From Enterobacter pseudoroggenkampii (GTDB lineage Bacteria > Pseudomonadota > Gammaproteobacteria > Enterobacterales > Enterobacteriaceae): DNA of 64,000 bases. Made by a program: the position numbers and the translations under genes. Location: assembly GCF_026420145.1 (NCBI RefSeq), contig NZ_JAPMLV010000001.1:1426001-1490000 (forward strand), given 5' to 3'. This document shows, in pieces, positions 55,021 to 64,000 of the stretch (positions within the stretch are counted from its first letter, which is position 1; each line of letters begins with the position of its first letter). A model generated the notes under the pieces. That model was not told where the DNA came from, made no database searches, and was given only the letters and a program-made list of their open reading frames with translations.

Positions 55021-56214
55021 CTACGCCGCTTTGGGCGACTCGCACCACGACTTCACGCTCATCCCGCGCAAAATCATCAGCCATGCGACAACAATGGCGA
55101 CCATCATGATGACAAACAAGGACCAGTGCGGCAGGTTGGTCAGGATGATACCGGTGATCATCGGGTTTGCCGCCGCGCCGAGCCAACCCAGCGCCTGCGC
55201 GGAGAAATAGCTCGCCTTCATTCCCGGTGGCGCAATGTTGTCGATCAGCATGTATTCACCCGGCGCATAGATAATCTCACCCAGCGTGAAAATGGCGGCA
55301 GCAATGCCCCAGTAGACCAGGTTCTCTCCGGAGAGCATAAAGCCGCCCAGCCCCACGATAAAAAACAGGGTGGCGAGGGTCATCAGCGGGCGGATATTGC
55401 TGGCTGAGATTTTGCGGCCCAGCGCATATTGCAGCGTCACCACCACGGCGGCGTTGACCGGGAGCACCACGGCCACCACCTTTTCGGCGAAATCACTGTC
55501 CGCATGCGCGGCCAGAACGTATTGCGAAATACAGCTCGCGAACGACCCGCCCACGTAGGACGCCAGCAGGCCAGAGAGTGTGTACCAGAACAGCGCGCGG
55601 TCTTTCAGTAATACCGACGGCTGCCAGGGCGTCTTCTCCTCGGTAGTATCGAGCGCCACGCTTTTTTGCACAAAGAAATGGATAAAGCCCAGCGGCAGCG
55701 CGGCGCAGAAGGCCGCCAGCCAGAACGGTAGCTGCAGGCTGTACATCACCAGCAGGGTGCCAATTGGTGGTCCGATCGTCCAGCCAATGTTCAGGAAGCT
55801 GTAGTTCAGCGAGAAGACGCGCGCTTTCTGGCTCGCGGTGAGCACGTCGGAGAACCAGGCCTTCAGCACCGTCGAAAAGACGGAATAGGCGCAGTTGATC
55901 AGCGCAAAGAACAACACCACCAGCGTGACGTTATCGACCAGCGGGATCGCGACAAAGCCGGCGATAAAGGCCACGATGGCGATCAGCATGTAGCGTTTTT
56001 TATCAAACTTATCGGCAAGAATGCCAAATCCCAGGCTGAACACCACGCCGATAGTCAGCGCAATCGTCAGGGCATAACCAATATTCTCGACGCTCATGCT
56101 GTAGACGCGCGTGAGATAGATGGTCATAAACGGCAGCGTTGCCCCTCGACCAATGGTTAACAACAATGACGATGCCAGCAGCGCTGCGGTTGAGCGCCTG
56201 AGAGATGGTTTCAT
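55021..56214 (-). CDS. ydeE: MFS transporter YdeE
   Basis: A 397-residue, 12-helix MFS protein strongly resembling E. coli YdeE (LRRSTAALLASSLLLTIGRGATLPFMTIYL; FGILADKFDKKRYML). YdeE exports small dipeptides and also arabinose in E. coli tests. CAGGA precedes the ATG. It is divergent from eamA, as in E. coli, where ydeE and eamA are neighbours. Confidence 0.92.
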   Translation of the reverse strand: MKPSLRRSTAALLASSLLLTIGRGATLPFMTIYLTRVYSMSVENIGYALTIALTIGVVFSLGFGILADKFDKKRYMLIAIVAFIAGFVAIPLVDNVTLVVLFFALINCAYSVFSTVLKAWFSDVLTASQKARVFSLNYSFLNIGWTIGPPIGTLLVMYSLQLPFWLAAFCAALPLGFIHFFVQKSVALDTTEEKTPWQPSVLLKDRALFWYTLSGLLASYVGGSFASCISQYVLAAHADSDFAEKVVAVVLPVNAAVVVTLQYALGRKISASNIRPLMTLATLFFIVGLGGFMLSGENLVYWGIAAAIFTLGEIIYAPGEYMLIDNIAPPGMKASYFSAQALGWLGAAANPMITGIILTNLPHWSLFVIMMVAIVVAWLMILRGMSVKSWCESPKAA

Positions 56215-56408
56215 ATTCCTGCCCGACAGTTGCTTATGCTTTTATTAGATGTGTGTTAACAGGATTACCATGACATAAGGGGCTTGTATAGCACCTGATT
56301 TATCCCTAAGTGCTTCAGCTGCCTGCCAGAAATAATGATCTTCTCTCGGCGCACTTTTTTCTGTTACCTTGAAGTGTTAACAAATTATTAATAATTCAGG
56401 GGCTGGGT

Positions 56409-57314
56409 ATGACGCGTAAAGACGGGCTGCTGGCGTTGCTGGTGGTCGTAGTATGGGGGCTCAACTTTGTGGTCATTAAGCTGGGGCTGCACAACATGCC
56501 GCCGCTGATGCTGGCCGGTTTACGCTTTATGCTGGTCGCTTTTCCGGCCATCTTCTTTGTCGCCCGCCCGAAGATCCCATTGAAACTGCTGCTGGGCTAC
56601 GGTCTGACCATTAGCTTTGGCCAGTTCGCGTTTCTCTTCTGCGCCATCAAGTTCGGTATGCCGGCGGGTCTTGCCTCGCTGGTGTTACAGGCGCAGGCGT
56701 TCTTTACCATTATTCTCGGGGCGTTCGTGTTTGGCGAGCGTCTGCAGGGCAAACAGCTGGCGGGGATCACCCTGGCGGTGTTCGGCGTGCTGGTGCTGAT
56801 CGAGGCCAGCCTGAATGGTCAGCATGTGGCGCTGCTCGGGTTTATGTTGACGCTGGCGGCGGGGCTGAGCTGGGCCTGCGGGAATATCTTCAACAAGCTG
56901 ATCATGCAGCACGAGGCGCGCCCGGCGGTGATGTCGCTGGTGGTGTGGAGCGCACTGATCCCGGTTATTCCGTTTCTGCTGGCGTCGAGTATTCTGGACG
57001 GTCCGGCGGTGATGTTGAACAGTCTGGTTGACATCGATATGACCACGATCCTTTCTCTTGTCTATCTGGCCTTTGTCGCTACCATTGTGGGCTACGGGAT
57101 CTGGGGATCGCTGCTGGGACGGTATGAAACCTGGCGCGTCGCACCGTTATCTCTGCTGGTACCGGTGGTAGGGCTTGCCAGTGCGGCACTCTTACTGGAT
57201 GAAACGCTAAGCGCGCTGCAGCTGTTTGGCGCCGTGCTGATCATGGCCGGGCTGTACATTAACGTGTTTGGTCTGCGGGTTCGTCGGACGACGCGGGTAA
57301 GCGAAAAGGCATAA
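56409..57314 (+). CDS. eamA: Cysteine/O-acetylserine exporter EamA
   Basis: A 301-residue, ten-helix DMT protein nearly identical in order to E. coli EamA/YdeD (LLALLVVVVWGLNFVVIKLGLHNMPPL; LGRYETWRVAPLSLLVPVVGLASAALLLDE). It exports cysteine-pathway metabolites. It converges on the marRAB operon, as in E. coli. Confidence 0.95.
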   Translation: MTRKDGLLALLVVVVWGLNFVVIKLGLHNMPPLMLAGLRFMLVAFPAIFFVARPKIPLKLLLGYGLTISFGQFAFLFCAIKFGMPAGLASLVLQAQAFFTIILGAFVFGERLQGKQLAGITLAVFGVLVLIEASLNGQHVALLGFMLTLAAGLSWACGNIFNKLIMQHEARPAVMSLVVWSALIPVIPFLLASSILDGPAVMLNSLVDIDMTTILSLVYLAFVATIVGYGIWGSLLGRYETWRVAPLSLLVPVVGLASAALLLDETLSALQLFGAVLIMAGLYINVFGLRVRRTTRVSEKA

Positions 57315-57342
57315 AAAAAGCCCCGCGTCTGCGGGGCAAAAA
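57312..57342 (-). terminator. Intrinsic terminator of marRAB
   Basis: GCCCCGC-loop-GCGGGGC hairpin. On the minus strand it is followed by a T-run, so it terminates marRAB; on the plus strand no T-run follows, so it serves eamA less well. Confidence 0.85.
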
Positions 57343-57346
57343 CGAA

Positions 57347-57565
57347 TCAGAGGCCGTGCTGATTATAATAAGGCACGCCTAATTCGTCGGATTTGTCGCT
57401 ACCAGCACCCATATGGTTGAAATCATAAGGCGACTGGTCATGTGCTGACGGCAAAATCATCGTATCAGGATTATTTTGCTGCGTTGCACGAGGGGTTTGC
57501 TCCGCGAAGGTCTGGCTGGAGAACAGCACCAGCAAGGCGAGGGCGGCGGAGGCGATAACTTTCAT
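57347..57565 (-). CDS. marB: MarB, periplasmic mar-operon protein
   Basis: A 72-residue exported protein with a signal (MKVIASAALALLVLFSSQTFA) and a mature part ending DELGVPYYNQHGL. Position as third gene of the mar operon and overall form match E. coli MarB, which lowers marA expression by an unknown indirect route. The sequence is less conserved than MarA and MarR, as is usual for this gene. Confidence 0.88.
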   Translation of the reverse strand: MKVIASAALALLVLFSSQTFAEQTPRATQQNNPDTMILPSAHDQSPYDFNHMGAGSDKSDELGVPYYNQHGL

Positions 57566-57598
57566 GATTTCCTCGGTTACGTCTGTTACAGGCGATGA

Positions 57599-57985
57599 TT
57601 AACTACAGTGTTTTAACGGATACAGGTATCGGGATTCGCCCGGCACGCTGGTGATTCGGTACTTATGAGGCGGCACGTCAAAATAGTTCTTGAACGTACG
57701 CGTCAGGGTTTGCTGCGATTCAAATCCGTAACGCTCCGCCAGATAAAGGATCGGCTCATTGCTTTCTTTCAGTTTCTGGGCAATTTCCGTCAGCTTGCGG
57801 CTGCGAATATATTGACCTAATGAATGACCGGTCTCTTTTTTGAACATCCGTTGCAGGTGCCATTTGGAGTAACCCGAACGCTCTGACACTTTTTCAAGGG
57901 AGAGCGGCGATTCCAGGTTATCTTCGATCCAGTCCAAAATGCTATGAATGGTAATAGCGTCAGTATTGCGTCTGGACATCGTCAT
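57599..57985 (-). CDS. marA: MarA, AraC-type activator
   Basis: A 128-residue protein almost identical to E. coli MarA over two HTHs ([40 protein letters not shown]). It activates efflux and redox genes via marboxes, as a monomer, and has no ligand domain. It lies 15 bases after marR and in front of marB. The marbox upstream of marR is preserved, so autoactivation is expected. Confidence 0.97.
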   Translation of the reverse strand: MTMSRRNTDAITIHSILDWIEDNLESPLSLEKVSERSGYSKWHLQRMFKKETGHSLGQYIRSRKLTEIAQKLKESNEPILYLAERYGFESQQTLTRTFKNYFDVPPHKYRITSVPGESRYLYPLKHCS

Positions 57986-58000
57986 ACCTCTTTTTTCTGT

Positions 58001-58435
58001 TTACGGCAGGATTTTCTTCAGCAAAAGCTCAAGGGTTGCCACTTCATCTGCCGTTAAGTTTTTTGTTAGTTCCTGATGCAGTGTTTGTCCTACTAATTGA
58101 TGACATTGCTCGCACATGTCCGCGCCATCGCTGGTTAGCTTCACCAGTACGCCGCGTTTGTCATTCGGGTTAGGGCTTCGTTCTATCCATCCTTTGCAGA
58201 CGAGACGATCGAGCATGCGGGTTAACGCGCCCAGATCGACAGAGAGCACCTTTTTCAGCTCAACCGGCGTGATACACACTTCGCAGCGAATGGAACACAG
58301 CACTTTGAACTGTGTTGCGGTGATATCCAGCGGTGACAGGTAGTCATTGAGCAGGCGATCTTTTTTCTGATTGACCATATGAATAAGACGACCCAGCGGA
58401 ACAACGTCGTTAAAGATATCACTGGTGCTTTTCAC
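58001..58435 (-). CDS. marR: MarR repressor
   Basis: A 144-residue winged-HTH repressor matching E. coli MarR, starting at GTG (58433-58435) as E. coli does. Cys80, whose oxidation by copper relieves repression in E. coli, should correspond to the Cys in LDRLVCKGWIERS. DNA-binding helix and wing are ALTRMLDRLV and SPNPNDKRGVLVKLT. It represses the operon from the two operator sites just upstream. No disruption is seen, so inducible mar control seems intact. Confidence 0.97.
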   Translation of the reverse strand: MKSTSDIFNDVVPLGRLIHMVNQKKDRLLNDYLSPLDITATQFKVLCSIRCEVCITPVELKKVLSVDLGALTRMLDRLVCKGWIERSPNPNDKRGVLVKLTSDGADMCEQCHQLVGQTLHQELTKNLTADEVATLELLLKKILP

Positions 58436-58438
58436 AAT

Positions 58439-58489
58439 GGTTGCCCTGGCAAGTAATTAGTCACGGCAGATATTATTGCTCAGGCAAGT
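58439..58489 (-). promoter_or_regulatory. marO: two MarR binding sites
   Basis: Site II is GTTGCCCTGGCAAGTAAT (58439-58456) and site I TTGCTCAGGCAAGT (58476-58489), both TTGCC/GGCAA palindromes as in E. coli marO. They straddle the expected marR promoter and leader. Confidence 0.85.
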
Positions 58490-58513
58490 ATAAGTCAACT
58501 GAATGAGTCAGCC

Positions 58514-58533
58514 GATGCCACGAATTGCTAAAA
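58514..58533 (-). promoter_or_regulatory. marbox
   Basis: On the minus strand this reads TTTTAGCAATTCGTGGCATC, a close match to the E. coli marRAB marbox (ATTTAGCAAAACGTGGCAT). It is where MarA, SoxS or Rob activates the operon. Confidence 0.82.
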
Positions 58534-58690
58534 CGTTTCATGAACTTTTTTTGAGGTCTTTCAAATCAGATAGATAACTGACAGTTATCTTTTCAGAAGG
58601 GAAATAATCGTTACGTTACACCCATGGCTGAATGTCACACTTTCACCCTATAATTGCTGTGTTAAATATGGATAAGGACAACAACGCACT

Positions 58691-59356
58691 ATGTTGGATT
58701 TAATTAAAGCAATCAGCCTTGGGCTGGTGGTCTTGCTGCCGTTGGCTAACCCGTTAACGACGGTGGCGCTATTCCTCGGGCTGGCAGGGAATATGAACAG
58801 CGCCGAGCGCAACCATCAGTCGATGATGGCCTCGGTGTATGTGTTTGCCATCATGATGGTGGCTTATTACGCCGGACAGGTGGTGATGAATACCTTCGGG
58901 ATTTCCATCCCGGGCCTGCGTATCGCCGGGGGGCTGATTGTGGCCTTTATTGGTTTCCGCATGCTGTTCCCGGCGCAAAAAGCGCATGAGTCGCCGGAAG
59001 CGGCCAGCAAATCGGAAGAGCTGGAAACCGAACCGAGTGCCAATATCGCCTTTGTGCCGATTGCCATGCCGAGCACGGCGGGGCCGGGTACCATCGCGAT
59101 GATCATCAGCTCCGCGTCGACGGTGCGTGACAGCGCAACCTTCCCGGACTGGGTACTGACGGTTGCGCCACCGCTGATTTTTGCGATTATCGGTCTTATC
59201 GTGTGGGTGTCGCTGCGCAGCTCTGGCGCCATTATGCGCTGGGTAGGCAAGGGCGGTATCGAAGCGATTTCCCGCCTGATGGGCTTCTTACTGGTCTGTA
59301 TGGGCGTGCAGTTTATTATTAACGGCGTGCTGGAAATTATTAAGACCTATCATTGA
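58691..59356 (+). CDS. marC: MarC, UPF0056 membrane protein
   Basis: A 221-residue protein with six membrane helices, the same length as E. coli MarC ([30 protein letters not shown]). It is divergent from marRAB across the mar operator. MarC has no proven role in multiple antibiotic resistance. The stop codon lies within a 13-bp tandem repeat. Confidence 0.95.
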   Translation: MLDLIKAISLGLVVLLPLANPLTTVALFLGLAGNMNSAERNHQSMMASVYVFAIMMVAYYAGQVVMNTFGISIPGLRIAGGLIVAFIGFRMLFPAQKAHESPEAASKSEELETEPSANIAFVPIAMPSTAGPGTIAMIISSASTVRDSATFPDWVLTVAPPLIFAIIGLIVWVSLRSSGAIMRWVGKGGIEAISRLMGFLLVCMGVQFIINGVLEIIKTYH

Positions 59357-59372
59357 TGTCTATCATTGATGT
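59347..59372. repeat. 13-bp tandem duplication at marC stop
   Basis: CTATCATTGATGT occurs twice in a row; the first copy contains the last codons and TGA of marC. The second copy is non-coding. Confidence 0.8.
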
Positions 59373-59375
59373 GAT

Positions 59376-59405
59376 TGCCGGGTAAGGCGTAGCCGCCACC
59401 CGGCA
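59376..59405. repeat. REP element
   Basis: TGCCGGGTAAGGCGTAGCCGCCACCCGGCA-type palindrome between the convergent marC and sotB genes. Confidence 0.85.
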
Positions 59406-59412
59406 AGAAGGC

Positions 59413-60609
59413 TCACCCGTGCTGCCCCTGTTCCTCCAGCGCCACCGGCCATTTACGGAAGATGAGCACCGACCAGACAAGCGCCACCAGGGCCGGAATA
59501 GCCCCCAGATAGCCAATCGCCGACATCGACACGTGCAGTATGACCTGATTTCCCACCAGCGCGCCCGCGCCAATCCCCAGATTGAAAATCCCGGAGAATA
59601 GCGACATGGCAACGTCCGTTGCATCCGGCGCCAGGGCCAGCACTTTCACCTGCATGCCCAGACCAATAATCATGATCGCCACGCCCCAGAATAGGCTGAG
59701 GATCGCCAGATGGCTCTCACTGCCCGCGGCGGGCATCAGCAACAGCAGACAGCCCAGCAGCAGGCCGATGGCGCTGCTCACCAGCAGGGAGGCGTGCCGG
59801 TTACCCAGCTTGCCAAACAGTACGCTGCCAATAATGCCCGCGCCGCCGAGGATCAGCAGTAAGACGGTAGCAAAGTTGGCGCTAAAGCCCGCCACCACCT
59901 GCACAAACGGTTCAATGTAGCTATACGCCGTGTAATGGGCCGTCACCACAATGACGGTCAGCAGGTAGATACTCAGCAGCGCCGGGCGACGCATCAGCAG
60001 CGGCAGGCTTTTCAGCGAGCCGGAATGTTCGCTCGGCAGCGCGGGCAGCAGTTTAATCAGACATACCAGCGTAACCAGCGCACCCATACCGATGGCGAAG
60101 AAGGTCGTACGCCAGCCGAAGTATTGCCCCACGATGCGGCCAATTGGCAGACCCAGCACCATCGCCAGTGCGGTACCGGTAGCAATCAGGCTCAGCGCCT
60201 GCGCGCGTTTCCCTGCCGGCGCCAGGCGAATCGCCAGCGACGCGGTGATAGACCAGAACACCGCATGGGCAAAGGCGATGCCGATGCGGCTCATGACCAG
60301 CACCGTAAAATTCCACGCCATAAATGACAGCACGTGGCTCGCAATGAACAAGACAAACAGACCGATCAGCAGCCTGCGCCGCTCCATCTGGCTGGTCAGC
60401 AGCATAAACGGCAGGGACATTAGCGCCACTACCCAGGCGTAGATGGTCAACATAATGCCCACCTGAGCCGTTTCCATCTGGAAACTTTCAGCGATGTCAG
60501 ACAACAGCCCAACCGGAACAAATTCTGTGGTATTAAAAATAAACGCGGCAATGGCCAGCGTGACAACGCGTAGCCACGCAACCCTGCGGGAAACTGTGTT
60601 CATTGTCAT
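59413..60609 (-). CDS. sotB: Sugar efflux transporter SotB
   Basis: A 398-residue, 12-helix MFS protein closely matching E. coli SotB/YdeA ([38 protein letters not shown]). It exports arabinose and IPTG-like sugars and lowers induction of sugar operons. In E. coli it is also the neighbour of marC, in the same order. It is divergent from the first phzF-family gene. Confidence 0.95.
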   Translation of the reverse strand: MTMNTVSRRVAWLRVVTLAIAAFIFNTTEFVPVGLLSDIAESFQMETAQVGIMLTIYAWVVALMSLPFMLLTSQMERRRLLIGLFVLFIASHVLSFMAWNFTVLVMSRIGIAFAHAVFWSITASLAIRLAPAGKRAQALSLIATGTALAMVLGLPIGRIVGQYFGWRTTFFAIGMGALVTLVCLIKLLPALPSEHSGSLKSLPLLMRRPALLSIYLLTVIVVTAHYTAYSYIEPFVQVVAGFSANFATVLLLILGGAGIIGSVLFGKLGNRHASLLVSSAIGLLLGCLLLLMPAAGSESHLAILSLFWGVAIMIIGLGMQVKVLALAPDATDVAMSLFSGIFNLGIGAGALVGNQVILHVSMSAIGYLGAIPALVALVWSVLIFRKWPVALEEQGQHG

Positions 60610-60786
60610 AGGGATGTCGGAGATTCGTTGCTGTAAAGAAGAGGAGACGATCTTAAAACGTCAAACGGCGAAAACTCAACCATTATGTGATGCAGATCTC
60701 AATATTTACCTTATAAAAGCGGTAGCCGGGAACGCTGTTTTCATTGAATATAAAAGAACAACATAATAAAAACAGGCGGTAAGACA

Positions 60787-61575
60787 ATGCAGGAGATTGA
60801 TTTTTATCTGGTCGATGCGTTCAGCGATACCTCGTTCGGCGGCAACCCGGCAGCCGTTTGCCCGCTGAAAGCGTGGTTGCCCGATGAGACCTTACTGAAA
60901 ATGGCGCAGCAGCATAATCAGTCGGAAACGGCTTTTTTCGTCTGCAGTAAAGGGGGCATTGAGCTCCGCTGGTTTACCACGCTCACCGAAGTCAATCTCT
61001 GCGGCCACGCTACGCTGGCGGCCGCGCACGTGCTGTTTACCGAGCTGGATTACCCGGATTCGCGGATCCACTTTGAAACCGCCTCTGGCCGCCTGACGGT
61101 CAGCCGGGAGGGGGAGTGGATGACGCTGGACTTCCCGGCATGTCCAACCCATGAAGAGATGCCCCCGCCTGAGATGCTCTCGGCGCTGGGTATCAGCCGC
61201 TACGTTGAAGCCCGTAAAGGGCGCGCCTGGGTCATCGTTCTTGAAAATCGCCAGCAGGTCGAGGCCCTCGCGCCACACTTTTCGGCGATGACGCCGGGCG
61301 AGCATAAGGTGAGCGTGACGGCGCGCGGTGAGGGGGAATACGATTTTGTCAGCCGCTTTTTCTCACCGGGCGTTTCCGTCCCGGAGGACCCGGTCACCGG
61401 CTCCGCGCACACCATGCTGATCCCGTACTGGAGCGAAAAGCTGGGCAAAACGACGATGTTTGCCCGTCAGGTTTCAGCGCGCGGTGGCGATGTGCGCTGT
61501 GAGCTGAAAGGCTCGCGGGTGCTGATGAGCGGGCAGGCCACATTTTATCTGAAAGGCACAGTTTTTCTGCGCTAA
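60787..61575 (+). CDS. PhzF-family isomerase/epimerase, copy 1
   Basis: A 262-residue PhzF-fold protein of two similar halves. The catalytic Glu is Glu47 in QQHNQSETAFFV, and the substrate-binding loops are FGGNPAAVC and PEDPVTGSAH. The family includes diaminopimelate-epimerase-like enzymes and PhzF in phenazine synthesis; here there are no phenazine genes, so it is probably a general small-molecule isomerase such as YddE. A second, closely similar gene follows after 27 bases. Confidence 0.88.
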   Translation: MQEIDFYLVDAFSDTSFGGNPAAVCPLKAWLPDETLLKMAQQHNQSETAFFVCSKGGIELRWFTTLTEVNLCGHATLAAAHVLFTELDYPDSRIHFETASGRLTVSREGEWMTLDFPACPTHEEMPPPEMLSALGISRYVEARKGRAWVIVLENRQQVEALAPHFSAMTPGEHKVSVTARGEGEYDFVSRFFSPGVSVPEDPVTGSAHTMLIPYWSEKLGKTTMFARQVSARGGDVRCELKGSRVLMSGQATFYLKGTVFLR

Positions 61576-61602
61576 ATAGCCATAACAAGAGAGGAAGAGA
61601 CA

Positions 61603-62394
61603 ATGCAGGAAATTGATTTTTATCTGGTGGATGCCTTCAGCGACAAAACCTTTGGTGGCAACGCCGCAGCGGTATGTCCTCTGGAAGAGTGGCTGCCGGA
61701 CGAGACGCTGCTCAAAATGGCGCAGCAGCATAACCAGTCTGAGACCGCCTTTTTCGTGCGCACCGACGGTGGGTTTGAGCTGCGCTGGTTTACCACGCTG
61801 GATGAAATTAACCTCTGCGGACACGCTACGCTTGCCGCATCGCACGTCATTTTCGAATACCTTGATTACCCGCATACCGAAATCATCTTCACCACCCGCT
61901 TCGTGGGCGAGCTGACGGTTAAGCGCAGCGGCGACTGGCTGACGCTGAACTTCCCCGCGTGGTCGACGGAGGTTGTGGATAATCCTCCCGAGGTGCTGTT
62001 TAGCGCCCTGGGCATCACGGCGGCAAAAGAGGTGCGCGAGGGTCGGGATTACATGGTGGTGCTGGAGAGCCAGCAGCAGGTGGAGGCGTTAACGCCGGAT
62101 ATCGGTGCCATGCTTCCGCTGGATAAGATGGTCTGCGTGACGGCGCCGGGCGAAGAATATGACTTCGTCAGCCGCTTCTTCTGCCCGGGCGAAGGGGTGC
62201 CGGAAGATCCGGTTACCGGATCTGCCCACAGCATGCTGATCCCGTACTGGAGTGAAAAGCTGGGCAAAACGTCGCTCAATGCCCGCCAGGTGTCGCACCG
62301 TGGAGGGGATCTGCGCTGCGAGCTGAAGGGCGACCGCGTGCTGATCGGCGGTCAGGCCACCCTGTATCTGAAAGGGCGTGTCTTTTTGCGCTAA
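61603..62394 (+). CDS. PhzF-family isomerase/epimerase, copy 2
   Basis: A 263-residue paralogue of the preceding gene, with the same Glu47 (QQHNQSETAFFV), FGGNAAAVC and PEDPVTGSAH. The copies are highly similar at both ends but differ in the middle (about residues 78-165) and carry scattered changes elsewhere, which fits an old tandem duplication followed by divergence. Both have their own AGG-rich ribosome sites. The role is unknown. Confidence 0.88.
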   Translation: MQEIDFYLVDAFSDKTFGGNAAAVCPLEEWLPDETLLKMAQQHNQSETAFFVRTDGGFELRWFTTLDEINLCGHATLAASHVIFEYLDYPHTEIIFTTRFVGELTVKRSGDWLTLNFPAWSTEVVDNPPEVLFSALGITAAKEVREGRDYMVVLESQQQVEALTPDIGAMLPLDKMVCVTAPGEEYDFVSRFFCPGEGVPEDPVTGSAHSMLIPYWSEKLGKTSLNARQVSHRGGDLRCELKGDRVLIGGQATLYLKGRVFLR

Positions 62395-62485
62395 CAGGGC
62401 GGAGCGATAAGTTAATACTATGTAGCACCCTGGCAGGCCTGCGCTATGTTGAAATTTAGCCTCATAAAAAAGCAAGGAGCCTGCC

Positions 62486-62968
62486 ATGTATTCCATTACC
62501 TCTGAATCTGCACGTCACCCGGACATTCTTAGCCTGATCGCGGCGCTTGACCGCTATCAGAGCGAACTCTATCCCGCTGAAAGTAATCATCTGCTCGATC
62601 TGGCTGCGCTGCCGGAAGCCTCGCTGATCCTGATGATCATTCGCGACCAGCAGCTTCAGGCCGTTGGCTGTGGCGCTATCGTGCTCAACGGCGACGGTAC
62701 GGGCGAGATGAAGCGGGTCTATATTGACCCGGCCCATCGTGGCCAGCATCTGGGAGAGATGCTGCTGGCCGCCCTGGAAGATGAAGCTCTGAGCCGTCAT
62801 TGCCATACGGTACGGCTGGAGACGGGCATCAAGCAGCATGCCGCGGTGCGTCTTTATGAACAGTGCGGATACGATTTGTGCCCGGCGTTTGCCCCGTACG
62901 TTGACGACCCGCTCAGCCTGTTTATGGAGAAGGCGCTGGTTGAAGACGTTCGTTTAGCAGCGCTATAA
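62486..62968 (+). CDS. GNAT N-acetyltransferase
   Basis: A 160-residue GNAT enzyme with the acetyl-CoA loop region [22 protein letters not shown] and the C-terminal [18 protein letters not shown] precedes the ATG. It follows the PhzF genes at 91 bases, and its last 47 bp are antisense to the 3' end of ptrR. The substrate is unknown; the [11 protein letters not shown] segment resembles E. coli putative acetyltransferases of unknown target. Confidence 0.85.
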   Translation: MYSITSESARHPDILSLIAALDRYQSELYPAESNHLLDLAALPEASLILMIIRDQQLQAVGCGAIVLNGDGTGEMKRVYIDPAHRGQHLGEMLLAALEDEALSRHCHTVRLETGIKQHAAVRLYEQCGYDLCPAFAPYVDDPLSLFMEKALVEDVRLAAL

Positions 62969-63800
62969 AGGCCTCCAGCTGGCGGGTCATCGCCCCGCGT
63001 CGCCACACCAGCCAGGTGGTGAGCCAGCGCCAGTTTTCTGCCAGCGGCCAGGCTTCCACCTGATGATGCCCAGGCATACTTTCCAGCATCGAGCGCGGCA
63101 TCAGCGCGATGCCCGCGCCCGCAATAACGCAGGCGAGCATGCCGTGATAGGACTCCATCTCATGAATGCGGCCGGGCGCGGCGCGGTCAGCGTGAAACCA
63201 GCTCTCCAGGTGTCGGCGATACGAGCAGTTGGCGCGAAAGGCATAAACGTCGCTGCCGCTGACCTGCGCGGCGCGCGTCACCTCAACATGCCCGGCAGGC
63301 GTGACCAGCATCATCTCTTCCCGGTAGACCGGCATGCCTTCCAGCTCCGGGTGCGAAAGCGGACCGTCGACGAAGGCGGCGCTTAGGGTTCCCTCCAGTA
63401 CGCCATCAATCATCGTCCCGGAAGGCCCGGTAGAAAGGGCAAACTGAATACGCGGATAGCGCTGGTTAAACTGCGCCAGCGTTTCAGGAATGCGCACGGC
63501 GGCGGTGCTTTCCAGCGCGCCGAGGGCAAATAACCCCTGCGGCTCATCCCCCGCGACAACCATGCGCGCTTCATCCACCAGGGCGAGGATCTGCCTGCTG
63601 TAGCGCAGGAAGTTATGGCCAGCCGGGGATAAGCGCAAACGCTGGTTCTCACGAATAAACAGCTCAACGCCCAGATCGGCTTCCAGCTGGCGGATGCGGG
63701 TCGTCAGGTTAGACGGCACGCGATGCACCTTCTGCGCCGCCTGGGTGATGCTGCCCGTCAGCGCGACGGCGTTAAACATTTCAAGCTGGGTTAAGTCCAT
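62922..63800 (-). CDS. ptrR: PtrR (YneJ), LysR regulator of putrescine/glutamate use
   Basis: A 292-residue LysR protein matching E. coli PtrR: HTH at about residues 1-60 ([28 protein letters not shown]) and [23 protein letters not shown] in the effector domain. E. coli PtrR controls sad and genes for putrescine use. It is divergent from sad, as in E. coli. Its 3' end overlaps the GNAT gene by 47 bp on the other strand. Confidence 0.93.
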   Translation of the reverse strand: MDLTQLEMFNAVALTGSITQAAQKVHRVPSNLTTRIRQLEADLGVELFIRENQRLRLSPAGHNFLRYSRQILALVDEARMVVAGDEPQGLFALGALESTAAVRIPETLAQFNQRYPRIQFALSTGPSGTMIDGVLEGTLSAAFVDGPLSHPELEGMPVYREEMMLVTPAGHVEVTRAAQVSGSDVYAFRANCSYRRHLESWFHADRAAPGRIHEMESYHGMLACVIAGAGIALMPRSMLESMPGHHQVEAWPLAENWRWLTTWLVWRRGAMTRQLEAFIALLNERLQPAPSP

Positions 63801-63898
63801 GGCATTCTCGTTTCGTGAATAAGGTGGTTAGTATTATTCATTTTTAAGAAATAGCAGAGTGAGCCACAATCAATCAACCGAAATGCGTGGAGAACATC

Positions 63899-64000
63899 AT
63901 GAAATATTCATCTGCTACACATGCCCTCTCTGTTAACCCGGCAACGGGTGAAACCCTCGCTGCGTATCCCTGGGCGACGCGGGAAGAGGTTGAACGCGCG
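63899..64000 (+). CDS. sad: Succinate semialdehyde dehydrogenase, 5' fragment
   Basis: Only the first 34 codons are in the window (ATHALSVNPATGETLAAYPWA region), which match the start of E. coli Sad/YneI, an NAD(P)-dependent enzyme in the putrescine and 4-aminobutyrate pathway. GGAG lies six bases before the ATG. It is divergent from ptrR by 98 bases, which is the arrangement in E. coli. Confidence 0.85.
   Translation, partial: MKYSSATHALSVNPATGETLAAYPWATREEVERA

Overview
The window is a chromosomal segment of a gamma-proteobacterium of the Enterobacter / Lelliottia type. Most proteins are close relatives of E. coli K-12 proteins (YciE/F/G, OpgD, RimL, YdcK, TehB, YdcL, YdcO, SutR, RlhA, YncJ, ZinT, YdeE, EamA, MarRABC, SotB, PtrR, Sad), and REP/BIME repeats of the usual enterobacterial form are present. 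It also carries accessory genes that K-12 lacks at these places (Mn-catalase, urea ABC transporter, paired PhzF proteins). I see no rRNA, tRNA, CRISPR array, phage or insertion sequence. The genus is inferred from overall protein resemblance, not from a marker gene.

Layout. 1-4.6 kb: a minus-strand envelope operon (MipA/OmpV porin-like protein, serine hydrolase, small membrane protein, DUF2975 protein, YozG-like regulator cut by the window edge), a divergent LysR gene, and a LysE exporter. 4.9-9.9 kb: AraC-GyrI regulator, lipoprotein, formaldehyde detoxification genes frmRA with a readable FrmR operator, and a chemoreceptor. 10-15 kb: PQQ glucose dehydrogenase gcd, a PcaQ-like LysR, a YghA-like SDR and a YgiW/YdeI-like protein. 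15-24.2 kb: a stress island of two converging operons, (unknown membrane protein, DUF421, CinA/PncC, SDR) against (yciG, yciF, small membrane protein, yciE, katN, cydA, cydB, GH13 glycosidase).

24.7-44.5 kb: the backbone follows the E. coli ydcJ-opgD-rimL-ydcK-tehB-ydcL-ydcO-sutR-rlhA-yncJ order. Blocks are inserted between these genes (esterase/LysR/aminotransferase/amino-acid binding protein; PepT paralogue/DppA paralogue; EamA transporter/AraC), and ydcH and tehA are missing from their expected places. 44.7-54.3 kb: accessory genes, namely a small unknown exported protein, a DHFR-fold reductase, an FtrA-type regulator divergent from a rhodanese, a MetE-like methyltransferase behind apparent MetJ boxes, and urtABCDE behind a sigma54 promoter with an NtrC-like site. 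54.3-64 kb: zinT with a perfect Zur box, ydeE, eamA, marRAB with its operator and marbox, marC, sotB, two tandem phzF-family genes, a GNAT acetyltransferase, ptrR, and the first 34 codons of sad.

Common themes are scavenging (urea, peptides, basic amino acids, zinc), export and antibiotic resistance (mar regulon, several DMT/MFS exporters), and oxidative or stationary-phase survival. Several control circuits can be read directly in the DNA: FrmR, MetJ, NtrC/sigma54, Zur, MarR/MarA and a probable SutR operator.
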